Origin: Gloeocapsopsis dulcis
GTDB taxonomy: Bacteria; Cyanobacteriota; Cyanobacteriia; Cyanobacteriales; Chroococcidiopsidaceae
Assembly: GCF_032163395.1 (NCBI RefSeq)
Contig: NZ_CP119968.1
Span: forward strand, 3,312,001-3,376,000
Reading direction: 5' to 3'
DNA: 64,000 bases
Positions 55,895 through 64,000 of the stretch are shown here, piece by piece (the stretch's first letter is position 1; every line of letters starts with the position of its first letter). The notes below the pieces were generated by a model. It did no database searches, had not been told where the DNA came from, and saw only the letters and a list, made by a program, of their open reading frames with translations. Position numbers and translations under genes: made by a program.

Positions 55895-56635
55895 TTAAGT
55901 TTGTGTTAATCGGCTAACCAAAGCCTTTCCAGCAAACTTAGGCAAAGCTGACATCCGCCGCCAACGCCAAGGTTCCTGATACAAGCGATACAGCCACTCT
56001 AAATGATTGTTTCCTAACCAAGCTGGCGCTCTAGACTTCGTACCCGCCCAAATATCAAAGCTACCTCCAACGCCTATCCAAGTTGCTTGAGGGCATAAAT
56101 AACGATTTTGGGCAATCCATAATTCTTGACGCGGCACTCCGAGTCCTACCAAAATCAGTCTGGGTTGAAGTTTCTGCAACGTTTGCTTTAATCTTTCTAC
56201 TTCAGTTGCTGATAAGTAACCATGCTCTGTGCCAGCTATTTGCAGATGCGGCGATTGCTGTTGCCAATTTTTTGCGGCTTGGGCAGCTACTCCTGGAGCA
56301 CCTCCATAGAAAAATATCGGATAAGGCGTTGGTGTTTGTCCGATACTTTCTAAAAGTAGCTCTGCAAGCTCAATTCCTGGACACCGCTGGATGCGTTTAC
56401 CACGAAGTAGCATATACAAGACAATTCCAGCACCATCAGGAATGACTAACTCGGCTTGTTGAATTGCTTGAGCTAAAGCAGTATGCTGCTCTGCTTGGAT
56501 TGTCATTTCTGCGTTTAGAGTGATCACATGAGTGCCAATTTCTTGTTTTAGGCGCGATCGCAGCCAACTAATATAGTCATCCATAAGATGAACTGGCAAA
56601 CCGAGTACAGAATCTAGCAGTGCTGCCTCAGACAT
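55895..56635 (-). CDS. WecG/TagA/CpsF-family glycosyltransferase
   Basis: Glycosyltransferase family 26 member of 246 residues. Motifs: VTLNAEMTIQAEQHTALAQA, LVIPDGAGIVLYMLLRGKRI, IFFYGGAPGVAAQAAKNW and the conserved end LVGLGVPRQELWIAQNRYLC then GVGGSFDIWAGTKSRAPAWL. It transfers an N-acetylhexosamine-type sugar to a lipid-linked precursor in polysaccharide or teichoic-like synthesis. It is not adjacent to the glycan operon at 30-37 kb. The gene ends near the spacer repeat at 55829. Confidence 0.9.
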   Translation of the reverse strand: MSEAALLDSVLGLPVHLMDDYISWLRSRLKQEIGTHVITLNAEMTIQAEQHTALAQAIQQAELVIPDGAGIVLYMLLRGKRIQRCPGIELAELLLESIGQTPTPYPIFFYGGAPGVAAQAAKNWQQQSPHLQIAGTEHGYLSATEVERLKQTLQKLQPRLILVGLGVPRQELWIAQNRYLCPQATWIGVGGSFDIWAGTKSRAPAWLGNNHLEWLYRLYQEPWRWRRMSALPKFAGKALVSRLTQT

Positions 56636-56831
56636 TATTCACATTCCTCACTATATCTAAAGCTCATTGTGTAAAAGCCTGGTTTGTCTAGACGCCAAAA
56701 TTTTATCGTACTCTTCATAATTAGGGAATGCGATCCGCTGACATTTTTGTTTAGAACTAATGCTGTACTACTAGCAACGAGGGAGGCGGATGCACTACTG
56801 TAAAATTCTTCAGCTGAAAAATTAATTTCAC

Positions 56832-58232
56832 ATGTTCCAAGCTACTCGTCGTCGTTTGGCTTTGTGGTACACATCTGTAACTGCTGTGCTACTACTGCTG
56901 TTTGCTAGTGGAGTTTATTTGTATGTTCGCAGTACATTAATCGAGCGAATTGACGATACTCTCAATCACGTTGTCGAGGTAGTCGAGCGATCGCTTGTTA
57001 TTGAATCCACCACAACTAATACTGAGCAATTCCGCATCAACATCGAAGCAACTTTTCGAGATAATGCAGACGCTGTCGAAGACGACCACATCGATTTAGA
57101 ATGGTTTAGCCCCACTGGCGAACTACTCTGGTCAACTTTATCTGAACCATTAGGTCTTCCAGTACATCCGGATCGAACTGGTGAAACTGTAAAGGTTATT
57201 CGACATCAAGATTCAGTCGAGGGACAGGAAGATTATACTCCACTTTTACTTCGACAAGTGACCGAAAGAGTCGAAGTTGGACGACAAGTACTAGGGTATT
57301 TACGCGTCAGTCACCCGTGGTTTGAAGTCACAAAACCAATCCGCCAGTTAATTTTTGACTTAAGCCTTGGTACGGGGGTAATGGTACTTTCCGTTGCGTT
57401 TTGTGGTTGGTTTCTTTCGGGAAAAGCGATGGAACCTGTGCGCGAATCGTACCAACGCCTCAAACAGTTTACTGCTGATGCTTCCCACGAACTCAGAAGT
57501 CCGATTACACTGATTCAAACAAATGTCCAAGTAGCACTAACCGATCCCGAACTGCGAGAAGCTTCAGGTGCTGCTGCTAAATATCACCAACAGTTAACAG
57601 TCATAGAAAGACTAACCCAAAGACTGGGTCGCTTAGTTGACGATTTACTCTTTCTCGCACGACAAGATAGCGGTATTGTACAGCCATCTTTTGCCGTGTG
57701 TCCCTTGGATGCTTTGCTGATGGAAGTCGTGGAAGAACAACAACTATCAGCAGCCGAGAAGGATATTACACTGTCACTGCACTTAGTCGAGGCTCCTGAA
57801 TCACATAACCTCCAACTAATTGAAGATTGGTTTACGTTCCAAGGTGATTGGAATCAGCTAGTTCGTTTATTTACCAACTTAATCGTTAACGCTGTACACT
57901 ATACGCCCCAAGGTGGCAAAGTTAATGTTGAGTTAGCACGAATCGCTTCGCCGCTGGCGACTCGGATAGCTTTGCTGCAAGTTAAAGTAAGCGATACAGG
58001 TATTGGTATCCCTGAAACAGCGTTACCACGATTGTTTGATCGTTTTTATCGCGTAGATCCTGCACGTACTCATACTGCAACAACTCCTGTTGCCATACCA
58101 ACAGGTTCAGGGCTGGGTTTAGCGATCGCCAACGCGATCGCCGAAAATCACCATGGTCAAATTCAAGTAGAAAGTACTTTACTTCAAGGTACAACTTTTA
58201 TTGTTACTTTACCAATAAATACTGAGTCTTAA
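56832..58232 (+). CDS. Sensor histidine kinase
   Basis: Membrane-bound two-component kinase of 466 residues. TM1 is about 13-33 and TM2 about 177-196; between them is a periplasmic sensor of about 140 residues rich in acidic residues. The phospho-accepting His219 lies in FTADASHELRSPITLIQTN. The HATPase part shows LFTNLIVNAVHYTPQGGKVN, VSDTGIGIPETALPRLFDRF and GSGLGLAIANAIAENHHG. By eye it resembles the RppB/NrsS group, which answer to metals or redox in cyanobacteria. No response regulator gene is next to it, so it is an orphan kinase in this window. Confidence 0.9.
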   Translation: MFQATRRRLALWYTSVTAVLLLLFASGVYLYVRSTLIERIDDTLNHVVEVVERSLVIESTTTNTEQFRINIEATFRDNADAVEDDHIDLEWFSPTGELLWSTLSEPLGLPVHPDRTGETVKVIRHQDSVEGQEDYTPLLLRQVTERVEVGRQVLGYLRVSHPWFEVTKPIRQLIFDLSLGTGVMVLSVAFCGWFLSGKAMEPVRESYQRLKQFTADASHELRSPITLIQTNVQVALTDPELREASGAAAKYHQQLTVIERLTQRLGRLVDDLLFLARQDSGIVQPSFAVCPLDALLMEVVEEQQLSAAEKDITLSLHLVEAPESHNLQLIEDWFTFQGDWNQLVRLFTNLIVNAVHYTPQGGKVNVELARIASPLATRIALLQVKVSDTGIGIPETALPRLFDRFYRVDPARTHTATTPVAIPTGSGLGLAIANAIAENHHGQIQVESTLLQGTTFIVTLPINTES

Positions 58233-58612
58233 TACTCATACTTAAAAATAAAAAATTGCCAAAATGCTTCCTGTGACAGATGCAAGAGAGTAATTATTCC
58301 TAATAATTTACAGTGACATGAGAGCAATTAGCTACTAGCACTCAGCAATTAGCTAATTACAAGCGGAATCATAGTTCCTCACTTGCTTAATGGATAATAT
58401 CTTGATTTCAAACTTCAGACTTGTCCGTTTTCTTTCAACTAAAAGCTAATTGCTTTTTTGACATCAGTTGCAGCGCTTTGCCGCAATTGATCCCTTGCCG
58501 GTTTATTCAGTGTTGCTCCCATAAAAAACTAGGAGTCTCAAAACTGAAACATCAAATACCTACACTTGTAGTGCTACTACTGTTAACAATTTAGAAAAAT
58601 AGGAAAAGTGCA
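58233..58612. other. Intergenic region, no gene seen
   Basis: A 380-bp spacer with repeated AATTAGCTACTAGCA/AATTAGCTAATTAC words near 58330-58360 of the cyanobacterial spacer type. It probably carries the promoter of the DUF2267 gene. No open frame of interest. Confidence 0.4.
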
Positions 58613-59500
58613 ATGCCAATTCCCATTAGAGAAGATATTGTTTACATCATCCTCAATAGAATTAACGATAGTGGTCAAGGAATGCATGAAGTTAAATTTG
58701 AGGAAAGTGACTTTTTCCCAGGCATACAGATTACAAAAGCTGAATTATTAGGTCATTGCGATTATCTCAATCAAACGCAGTACATCAAGGCAGAATTTTC
58801 AGGAAATGCCTACGCCAATCAAGAAGACGTTCCTAGTACAGTTGACACTAAAGAATTTGACTTTAGAGTTGCTAATTCTTTTGGTGCAGAAGATGGTCCT
58901 TTACCACATTTCATTACCTTTGAGTCGGCAGAACTGACAGAAAAGGGTAAGCGAATGCTGGAAAAAATGGAGGCAAATCCACCTAAATCGCTTAAAGAAG
59001 GCGTATCAGTTCCCATTGCAACAAAAGATATGCCTTTTCTAGAAAAGATAATGATTAAAGGAGGTCTAGAAGATATCTTCGACACAAGGGATGTTGTTGA
59101 GGTCGTTTACCGTGTCATGCGTGACTTGATGCCAACAGATGCTATCGAGCGTGTAGAAGGTGAACTACATGAAGAAGCATTACCCACAGAAGACAAAGCT
59201 CTACAGATGGAAATTGCGGATCTTTGGAAAGATACTAACCCAATTGTTGGATTTCTGAGTAGAGTTCGTCCACCTTTTAAAAAGCACCACGGTCCTGGTC
59301 TATTTAATATTGATGATGACCGCTTTTTATTCCGAGTCAAAAATGAATCTCCAATGGCAGCAACAGGTTACGATATAGACCGCGAACAAGTAGTTACAGC
59401 TGTATTTTCTGCAACTAAAGAGGAATTATCGGAAGAACGAATCAAAGAAATTGCTGAATATTTACCTGGAAAAGTTCGTCAACTTTGGGAAGAAGCTTAA
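58613..59500 (+). CDS. DUF2267 domain protein
   Basis: Soluble protein of 295 residues. The second half (about 130-290) is DUF2267: FLEKIMIKGGLEDIFDTRDV, VEVVYRVMRDLMPTDAIERV and ELHEEALPTEDKALQMEIAD then LWKDTNPIVGFLSRVRPP. It is mostly helical and of unknown function. The first 125 residues form a separate domain (YIILNRINDSGQGMHEVKFE) that may bind the partner. Similar genes are common in cyanobacteria, often in stress-induced settings, but the sequence does not show a role. Confidence 0.78.
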   Translation: MPIPIREDIVYIILNRINDSGQGMHEVKFEESDFFPGIQITKAELLGHCDYLNQTQYIKAEFSGNAYANQEDVPSTVDTKEFDFRVANSFGAEDGPLPHFITFESAELTEKGKRMLEKMEANPPKSLKEGVSVPIATKDMPFLEKIMIKGGLEDIFDTRDVVEVVYRVMRDLMPTDAIERVEGELHEEALPTEDKALQMEIADLWKDTNPIVGFLSRVRPPFKKHHGPGLFNIDDDRFLFRVKNESPMAATGYDIDREQVVTAVFSATKEELSEERIKEIAEYLPGKVRQLWEEA

Positions 59501-59691
59501 TTCCTATTAAATAGTTAAGTTATGAGTTAAATGCTTCAATTAACTCATAACTTGATTTTTTTAGCATATAATTCAGTTGAGTGGAAGCAAAATCAAGGCA
59601 TCTAATTTATAACTTTTGATGAAGAAAAGTCTTTTTAAATCAAGTTAATTGAACAGAATCAGGTTGCATGTTTGCCCAAGAGGTAAAAATG

Positions 59692-60402
59692 TTTAACGTT
59701 ACTCTACATAATTTAAAAAAAATCCAACTTCTTACTGCTTTTAGTACAATACTAATATTGCCAATCATATCTGGAGGCGCAGCGTTTGCCGTTCCCAGAA
59801 AAGAGCTATTTTCCCAAATTCAACCTACTCCTGGTAGTCCATCGCTTAACCCCAGACCCAGCATTTTTAACGAAGTGCCCTATAACCGTACCCAAAGCCC
59901 AGTATCTCCAGGACCTGACACTCTACCAGTATCACCCACAACCCCAGGAACAACACCTCCTTCGCCTTGTCCACCTACAGCACCTAGCGCGACTACTCCA
60001 CCAACACCTCTTTTTGGTACTCCTCCCAGTCCAACTCCGGTACCTGGATCTGTAACTCAGCCTCCGTTACCAGAACAACAACAAGCTCCCAGTGCAAGAG
60101 TCATGCCTGTCGATGGGAGAGTGAATGTTAGATTAAATAATACAACCAACGCTGTTATTTTCTATCAAGTCATCGGTAACACCGAACAACGGAGCCTCGC
60201 CGGAAAGTCAGAAGTGACATTACGCGATCTACCTGCACCTGTATCATTAACATTTTCCCGTCAAGATCGAGGATTACTCAGACCTACTCTAAATGCAACT
60301 TCAATGGGATTGTTAGAAGTTACATTAGACGCCACAACTGATTTGGCAGAAGATCGGACGACAATTCGAGTGCAACAAGATGGTGCTGTCTTAGTCAATT
60401 AG
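59692..60402 (+). CDS. Exported proline-rich protein of unknown function
   Basis: About 236 residues from ATG 59692, chosen over 59668 because GAGGT lies at the right distance. The signal peptide is LLTAFSTILILPIISGGAAF with AFA cleavage. A Pro/Thr/Ser-rich stretch (about 35-125; TTPGTTPPSPCPPTAPSA-like) is followed by a beta-rich C-terminal domain (VRLNNTTNAVIFYQVIGNTE, LRDLPAPVSLTFSRQDRG), seen in small cyanobacterial envelope proteins. It likely sits in the periplasm or cell wall. Confidence 0.7.
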   Translation, partial: FNVTLHNLKKIQLLTAFSTILILPIISGGAAFAVPRKELFSQIQPTPGSPSLNPRPSIFNEVPYNRTQSPVSPGPDTLPVSPTTPGTTPPSPCPPTAPSATTPPTPLFGTPPSPTPVPGSVTQPPLPEQQQAPSARVMPVDGRVNVRLNNTTNAVIFYQVIGNTEQRSLAGKSEVTLRDLPAPVSLTFSRQDRGLLRPTLNATSMGLLEVTLDATTDLAEDRTTIRVQQDGAVLVN

Positions 60403-60442
60403 TGAGTCGCATTTATTCTACTCTCAGGAACTTTATCAAAAA

Positions 60443-60470
60443 AGTGAGGAGCGATTATCCTCACTTTTTT
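60443..60470 (+). terminator. Terminator after the proline-rich protein gene
   Basis: AGTGAGGA pairs with TCCTCACT around a seven-base loop, with A-run before and six T after. It lies 41 bp past the stop. The remaining spacer to 60730 shows no gene and should hold the promoter of the next one. Confidence 0.75.
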
Positions 60471-60730
60471 GCTGTTTTATGAAACGGCGGCTGACTAAAT
60501 TTACATAAAACTTAAGTGCAGAACTTCTAGCTTATTTGCTTCAGTACAAATGCTTAGCGCATAATAGACGGGAGGACAAAAGTTAATTTTTTTGTCATTG
60601 ATAAACTAGAAATGTATACGTAACAATATTTAGCTTGGCAACGATTGCTGAAAGTGAATCAACCGCACTCTAAAGCAAAACAACAATTGCAGTTTTTAAT
60701 ACAAATTATCGCTCAAACCCTTGTAGATTA

Positions 60731-61321
60731 ATGTTTTTAGTTTTTGGTAATATGTCTTTCTTACTTTCGCCTTTGACTGTAGGTGCTTTTTTCCCAGGAC
60801 TCGATACCTTGTTCTCCACACAAGGAATCATGATCATGCTGCTAGCCGCCTATGCAGGTGCGATGTGGCTATTTCTCACCAGTGCGCCTAAAGTACACAC
60901 TGTTATGGTGTCAGATATGGAAATAGCTAGACAGTTGTATGAAGGGCTGCTTGACTTACCAGCTGCTGATGTGCCGCTACACTATTACTACAACTATGAG
61001 CAAACCATTGGTGCAGCAGGAATTGACCCATTGTACATGTCTGCTAGTCCAGGAATTGGTACAACTCGTAGTTTAAATGCTCCTGATGGGCTGTGGTATC
61101 AACTTAAGAAAAATACTCAATTGCACGTAGTATCTGGTGCTGGTTTGGGTCAAAAGAATCAGCAACGTCATGTTTGCTTTGACCGCGACTGTCTAGAACA
61201 AATCTTAATGCGGGTAGAAGTTCGTGGATTGAAACATAAAATTCTCAGCCAAAAGCCGTTAACCTTTTTGGTCAAAGATCTAGAAGGACGTGTCATCGAG
61301 TTAGCTGAAGTGTCTAATTAG
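60731..61321 (+). CDS. Membrane-anchored glyoxalase/bleomycin-resistance-like protein
   Basis: A 196-residue protein with one or two N-terminal membrane segments (about 5-25 and 31-50: IMIMLLAAYAGAMWLFLTSA). A VOC-type domain follows: VHTVMVSDMEIARQLYEGLL, RHVCFDRDCLEQILMRVEVR and FLVKDLEGRVIELAEVSN. Metal-binding residues His and Glu are at the usual ends of the domain (KVHTVMV, VIELAE). An alternative ATG lies seven codons in. Substrate unknown; single gene. Confidence 0.72.
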   Translation: MFLVFGNMSFLLSPLTVGAFFPGLDTLFSTQGIMIMLLAAYAGAMWLFLTSAPKVHTVMVSDMEIARQLYEGLLDLPAADVPLHYYYNYEQTIGAAGIDPLYMSASPGIGTTRSLNAPDGLWYQLKKNTQLHVVSGAGLGQKNQQRHVCFDRDCLEQILMRVEVRGLKHKILSQKPLTFLVKDLEGRVIELAEVSN

Positions 61322-61450
61322 GGGTGAGGGGCGAGGGGCGAGTGAAAGAGTGGCGCTTTGGCGCTTTGAATAGTTTTGAGTTTTGAATTTGGAATCCTCA
61401 AGAGTTTTGAATTAAATTTTCTTAAACTCATAACTCAACACTTCACGACT
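61322..61450. repeat. Spacer repeats GAGGGGCGAGGGGC and AACTCA/TGAGTT words
   Basis: Directly after the stop are GTGAGGGGCGAGGGGCGAGTG, then GTTTTGAGTTTTGAAT and AACTCATAACTCAACACTTC. Both are the same families as the repeats at 3013, 5350 and 10571. The two halves of the second type can pair. Confidence 0.5.
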
Positions 61451-61498
61451 CCCCAGTTTCCGCAGATTAAGAACAACTCTTAAAAACCTCGATCCCAT

Positions 61499-63232
61499 TC
61501 ACGACTCACTTTTCAGCCGCACTTGGTCGTAGGCAAATTTACCGCGAATACACTCGTTGAAATAGTGTCCTTGAGAGGCTTCGTGTTCTAAGCCTTGAGC
61601 AATATCAGCGGGAACATCTTGGTAGTTGTAGATGCTGCCATTTTTGAATTCAATTTGGAGAAGTTTTCTGGCGGGATCGTAATCGTATTTTTTGAGCAAA
61701 CTGCTAGCGGATTTAAGTAACGGAAAAGCGATCGCATCACGAATACTCGCACAATCCGTCAACAACATGACTAAGCGGTCAATCCCAATGCCTAAGCCAA
61801 CAGTTGGCGGCATTCCGTACTCTAAAGCGGTGATAAAATCTTCATCAACGCCCTGCGCTTCTAGATCTCCGGCTGCTTTACGCGCTGCTTGGGCTTCAAG
61901 TCGTTGCCGTTGATCGATTGGATCAGTTAACTCAGAGAACCCGTTTGCTGTCTCTCTACCCACAATAAACAATTCAAATCGCTCAACCAAACCAGGCTTA
62001 GAACGATGCGGCTTCGCTAACGGTGAAATTTCTACAGGATAATCGAGAACAAAAGTCGGCTGAATCAGGCGAGATTCGGCTTTTTGCTCAAACGCTTCGT
62101 TAAGAACTTTACCAATCGAATCACATTCTGCTATCTCAATTCCAGCATTCGCCGCCGCGACCTTTGCCTCTTCAAGCGAAGAAAATGTAGTGAAATCGAT
62201 TCCTGTAGATTCCTTAACCAAATCGTGCATCGTCACGCGCCGCCAGGGAGGAGTTAAATCAATAGCCTCACCTTGGTACGTAATTTGCAGTGTACCCAAG
62301 ACCTCTTGCGCCACAGTAGTAATCAGATCCTCCGTCAGCGCCATCATGTCATTGTAGTCACCATAAGCTTGGTAAACTTCTACCGAGGTAAATTCTGGGT
62401 TATGGCGTGTCGAAACGCCTTCATTACGAAAAATGCGTCCTAACTCGAAGACTTTTTCAAACCCGCCCACAATCATCCGCTTGAGGTGTAGTTCGGTAGC
62501 AATTCGCAAATACAACTCCATTTCCAGCGTATTGTGGTAAGTGATAAACGGACGCGCATCCGCACCTCCCGCTTCAGCTTGTAGTACAGGAGTTTCAATT
62601 TCAATAAAACCTTGGGCTTCCAAATAATGACGAATTCTCGCAGTAATTTGAGCGCGACGACGAAAAGTTTGCTGTACTTCTGGGTTGACAATTAAATCAA
62701 CATATCGCTGACGATAGCGCTTTTCGGTATCCGTGAGACCATGCCATTTATCTGGTAAAGGCAACAAAGATTTTGTCAGAATCGCGTACTCGCTGACATT
62801 GATTGATAATTCGCCTTTTTCCGTCTTCTTGATGGTACCTTTGGCTCCTAGAATGTCTCCCACATCCGTTAGCTGCTTCAAGTGATTAAAAGCATCAGAA
62901 TCGGTACTTGCCATGCCTTGCTGGATTCTTTTTTTATCCAGGTATAGTTGAATTGTGCCAGTTTCATCTTGCAAGCTGAAAAAAGCAAGTTTACCAAAGA
63001 CGCGACGTGCAAGAATACGACCGGCGATCGCCACTTCAACATCAACTTCTTCACCACTTGATAAATCAGCAAATTTTTCTTGGAGTTGTGCTGCATGATG
63101 TGTAACTTCCCAGCGGTAAGCGTAAGGATTCATCCCTAGTTGCTTGAGTTGGGCAACTTTTTCTAAACGCGCAGCACGGATTTCTTCTAAACTTGAGGTA
63201 CTTTGAGAATTTGAAGACTGATCGGCAGACAT
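61499..63232 (-). CDS. lysS: Lysyl-tRNA synthetase with C-terminal KTSC domain
   Basis: Class II aminoacyl-tRNA synthetase of 577 residues. The N-terminal OB fold binds the anticodon ([20 protein letters not shown]). Motif 2 is [20 protein letters not shown] and motif 3 [15 protein letters not shown]. After the normal end at about residue 500, a KTSC domain of about 70 residues follows ([40 protein letters not shown]), an extension known in a subset of bacterial LysS and as free-standing proteins. Its function is unclear. It begins at ATG 63232. Confidence 0.95.
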   Translation of the reverse strand: MSADQSSNSQSTSSLEEIRAARLEKVAQLKQLGMNPYAYRWEVTHHAAQLQEKFADLSSGEEVDVEVAIAGRILARRVFGKLAFFSLQDETGTIQLYLDKKRIQQGMASTDSDAFNHLKQLTDVGDILGAKGTIKKTEKGELSINVSEYAILTKSLLPLPDKWHGLTDTEKRYRQRYVDLIVNPEVQQTFRRRAQITARIRHYLEAQGFIEIETPVLQAEAGGADARPFITYHNTLEMELYLRIATELHLKRMIVGGFEKVFELGRIFRNEGVSTRHNPEFTSVEVYQAYGDYNDMMALTEDLITTVAQEVLGTLQITYQGEAIDLTPPWRRVTMHDLVKESTGIDFTTFSSLEEAKVAAANAGIEIAECDSIGKVLNEAFEQKAESRLIQPTFVLDYPVEISPLAKPHRSKPGLVERFELFIVGRETANGFSELTDPIDQRQRLEAQAARKAAGDLEAQGVDEDFITALEYGMPPTVGLGIGIDRLVMLLTDCASIRDAIAFPLLKSASSLLKKYDYDPARKLLQIEFKNGSIYNYQDVPADIAQGLEHEASQGHYFNECIRGKFAYDQVRLKSES

Positions 63233-63325
63233 GGTAATTACTAATTAGAAGCCACTGAGGTATACAGACTGGCAATGCTTTCGATTATAAACTCGCGCTG
63301 CAATTCCTGTAGTAGTGTAGTTACC

Positions 63326-63455
63326 TCAACTTATAGCTTCATCAGGATCAATTCCCAAACCCCGCAATCTTGCGGCTAGGTGTTCTGCTTTAAGGCGCTG
63401 CTGCTGTCACTCTGACTCGGCTCGTTCAGCGCGAAGATGTTCTTGTTCATCTGTG
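63326..63455 (-). pseudogene. Uma2-family endonuclease, C-terminal remnant
   Basis: On the minus strand the reading is DEQEHLRAERAESE, TGA (in place of Trp), QQQRLKAEHLAARLRGLGID and PDEAIS before TGA. The Gln/Arg/Glu-rich coiled end with LAARLRxLGIDPD is the standard tail of cyanobacterial Uma2 (DUF820) proteins. The nuclease domain is absent; the frame is lost to the right. The neighbouring spacer (63233-63325 and 63456-63710) shows nothing else. Confidence 0.6.
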
Positions 63456-63710
63456 AGTAGTCAAACACATACTTCTTAACTTCAGGGAGGCACGATCGCT
63501 TGAAATTTAGCTACACTGCATAAAGCTTCCCTACACTGCGACATCTATGAGTTAGCATTTCGGTTTTATACATCTGCTTCTCAGTGGGCGTAACAGTCAC
63601 AAAGGAAGGTTTTTTTGTATTTGCACAACCATACTTCTAGCCGCCTTGTGTTTGCGTTCATAATAAAACAGAAGTGAGCAATCTAAGTTGATAGTACGAG
63701 TGAAAACTAC

Positions 63711-64000
63711 GTGATTGAAGCAGAAGTCCACTACTCACTGCATAACTTCCTGCGATCGCAAGGCGAAGCTGCTTGGCATCATCATTTAACGATGGCGCGG
63801 TTGGTAGCACGAGGGTTGCGGCTAAAGCGTAGTGCTTTAATTCAAGTTGGGGCTGGTAGTGGCTATCAAGGGCGATATCGCCTGAGTTATCTTGCTCCTG
63901 CCTTGATGTGGCAAGAACCTGTGATTATCGTCGCTTCTGAAAAAGTGCAGCAGCAATTGTTGCGTGTTGAAATTCCGCCACTCCAGCAGTGGTTGCAAAC
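63711..64000 (+). CDS. DinG-like helicase, N-terminus (partial)
   Basis: Starts at GTG 63711 and runs off the right edge; about 96 codons are visible. It reads IEAEVHYSLHNFLRSQGEAA, HHHLTMARLVARGLRLKRSA and LIQVGAGSGYQGRYRLSYLA, then PVIIVASEKVQQQLLRVEIP. The Gly-rich loop (GAGSGYQGRY) stands where the Walker A of DinG/RAD3-type helicases lies but lacks the GKT core, as in the cyanobacterial DinG-like group. The rest is outside the window, so the call is provisional. Confidence 0.6.
   Translation, partial: MIEAEVHYSLHNFLRSQGEAAWHHHLTMARLVARGLRLKRSALIQVGAGSGYQGRYRLSYLAPALMWQEPVIIVASEKVQQQLLRVEIPPLQQWLQ

Overview
The window reads as cyanobacterial chromosome. The HIP1 octamer GCGATCGC recurs throughout. 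Diagnostic genes are the RuBisCO regulator RbcR, NDH-1 subunits NdhF and NdhD, a zeta-carotene-isomerase-like NnrU protein, sucrose-phosphate phosphatase, HemL, a thiazole/thiamine pair, DUF1517 and DUF2267 proteins and a LysS-KTSC fusion. Gene content suggests a non-marine Chroococcidiopsis/Gloeocapsopsis-like or filamentous cyanobacterium, but genus is a guess. No rRNA, tRNA or CRISPR was seen.

Layout. 0-15.5 kb is core metabolism: the N-terminus of a Ser/Thr kinase, rbcR divergent from nnrU, a thioredoxin, ndhF-ndhD, an exported beta-helix/SPOR protein, thiE-thiS, a DUF1517 protein, hemL, a ChaB-like gene with an in-frame stop, hisIE and an MFS transporter. 15.6-25.4 kb is an iron/siderophore uptake region (AraC regulator, TonB receptor, Fe-siderophore binding lipoprotein, Apd1-like thioredoxin-fold ferredoxin). 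It is disrupted by three Rpn/DUF2887-type nuclease genes and holds fragments of ABC exporters and an IS1-like remnant. 25.4-29.4 kb returns to housekeeping (spp-ruvA, deoxyhypusine-synthase-like, macrodomain, cobO). 30.3-36.9 kb is a minus-strand polysaccharide cluster (sulfotransferase, two GT4, one GT2, one ABC exporter), followed by a UgpC/MalK-type ATPase.

39.0-50.7 kb is the accessory island and the main find. It is a two-partner secretion locus resembling contact-dependent inhibition (CDI). It has a TpsB transporter and a giant TpsA/CdiA-like exoprotein ending in a proline-rich linker and a small putative RNase-type toxin. An immunity-like gene follows 9 bp later, then a string of orphan toxin tails each followed by a small acidic immunity-like gene, and a HEAT-repeat gene. 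The island is flanked by about 244-bp direct repeats carrying the tail-to-tail junction of malK and a GNAT gene, as if it integrated by a single crossover. Both tpsB and tpsA carry apparent one-base deletions. An IS5-like element splits one immunity gene at a 3-bp target duplication, and an intact IS701-like element carries an in-frame palindromic 51-bp insert in its transposase. The locus looks like a decaying toxin-immunity array.

50.8-64 kb is again core: GNAT, mtnA, dxs, a PhyH-type dioxygenase, a WecG/TagA glycosyltransferase, an orphan histidine kinase, a DUF2267 protein, a proline-rich exported protein, a glyoxalase-like membrane protein, lysS, a Uma2 remnant and the start of a DinG-like helicase.
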